A DNA stretch of 5,909 nucleotides, taken from an uncultured Lachnospiraceae bacterium. Lineage in GTDB: Bacteria > Bacillota_A > Clostridia > Lachnospirales > Lachnospiraceae. Both the position numbers and the translations under genes were made by a program. Each line of letters starts with the position of its first letter. Positions within the stretch are counted from its first letter, which is position 1. Of this stretch, positions 5,569 through 5,909 are shown piece after piece. Where the stretch lies: NCBI GenBank assembly GCA_947177885.1, contig CAMWWF010000198.1, positions 1 through 5,909 on the forward strand, in the 5' to 3' direction. The notes beneath the pieces were generated by a model. It had not been told where the DNA came from and searched no databases. It saw nothing but the letters and a program-made list of their open reading frames with translations.

Positions 5569-5909
5569 GTGAATGCTTCCACAGAAGATATCAATGTTGG
5601 CCTGTGTGCACAGCATAATGTATATGAAGACAGAAAACCTGGAAAGAGGATATCCATAAAGATATTAACTGCGCTGATGTGTCTGATTATTACTTTCGGT
5701 TATCTGAAAATTACCTCCGCTGCAAAGGAGCCTGACCATGCGGAAGAATATCTGTTGAAGACAGGAATGTCTGCGCAGGAGATCGACGCATTGGATGAAG
5801 ACGCCAGGCAGTTTATTGCGGATGATCTGCGAAATGCGGGAGAAAAGGAATGGAAGGTCAATAAGGATATCCTTGCTTTGACAAAGACCAGTTCCGAACA
5901 GTATACAGT
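5569..5909 (+). CDS. Single-pass membrane or secreted protein of unknown family, 3' partial
   Basis: The frame runs from GTG 5569 to the window end without a stop (113 complete codons) and uses ordinary codons. The N-terminus is a polar stretch of about 28 residues with a positive cluster (RKPGKRISIK). One hydrophobic segment follows (about residues 30-46, IKILTALMCLIITFGYL), then a possible signal-peptidase site after TSAA (residue 52). The orientation rule predicts the N-terminus inside and the rest outside. The exported part begins with charged helices (MSAQEIDALDEDARQFIADDL). There is no lipobox: the Cys is preceded by LM. I do not recognise the family. The gene is divergent from the xre gene and lies behind the operator-bearing promoter, so it is probably its regulatory target. 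It could be either a cleaved secreted protein or a signal-anchored one; the missing C-terminus prevents a choice. Confidence 0.75.
   Translation, partial: MNASTEDINVGLCAQHNVYEDRKPGKRISIKILTALMCLIITFGYLKITSAAKEPDHAEEYLLKTGMSAQEIDALDEDARQFIADDLRNAGEKEWKVNKDILALTKTSSEQYT

Overview
The window looks like chromosomal DNA of an anaerobic Firmicute of the Lachnospiraceae/Clostridia kind. The basis is moderate GC, Shine-Dalgarno sites of the GGAGG/AGGTGA type, a Firmicute-length glycogen branching enzyme, and a small Xre regulator and solute-binding-protein fragment of the style common in that family. The taxonomic call is by resemblance only.

Left part (1-4756, all + strand). A large open frame already open at base 1 encodes at least 895 residues of an unusual protein. 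It has an array of 14-residue tandem repeats, then a long disordered, very acidic middle with a 147-codon lysine-free stretch. It ends in a domain resembling the CbxX/CfxQ/SpoVK AAA+ ATPase fold whose Walker A, Walker B and arginine-finger positions are all altered. About 110 bases later, with no visible terminator between, comes a complete glgB (1,4-alpha-glucan branching enzyme, GH13 with a CBM48 module) with all catalytic residues. The two are probably co-transcribed, and a strong hairpin terminator closes the unit just after glgB.

Middle (4757-5098). There is no intact gene. The three forward frames carry short pieces that together resemble part of an ABC-transporter extracellular solute-binding protein, with frameshifts between them, so this is read as a decayed pseudogene.

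Right part (5095-5909). A small Xre-type helix-turn-helix regulator on the - strand faces a divergently transcribed gene (GTG start at 5569) that runs off the window end. That gene encodes a single-pass membrane or exported protein of unknown family. The 250-base interval between them contains a perfect 10+10 bp inverted repeat sitting between a TTGACA -35 and a plausible -10, plus a third half-site on the other side of the -35. It reads as a regulated divergent promoter, with the Xre protein the obvious candidate regulator.

The most interesting points are the pseudo-ATPase/acidic-repeat protein next to glgB, and the Xre/operator/membrane-protein module.
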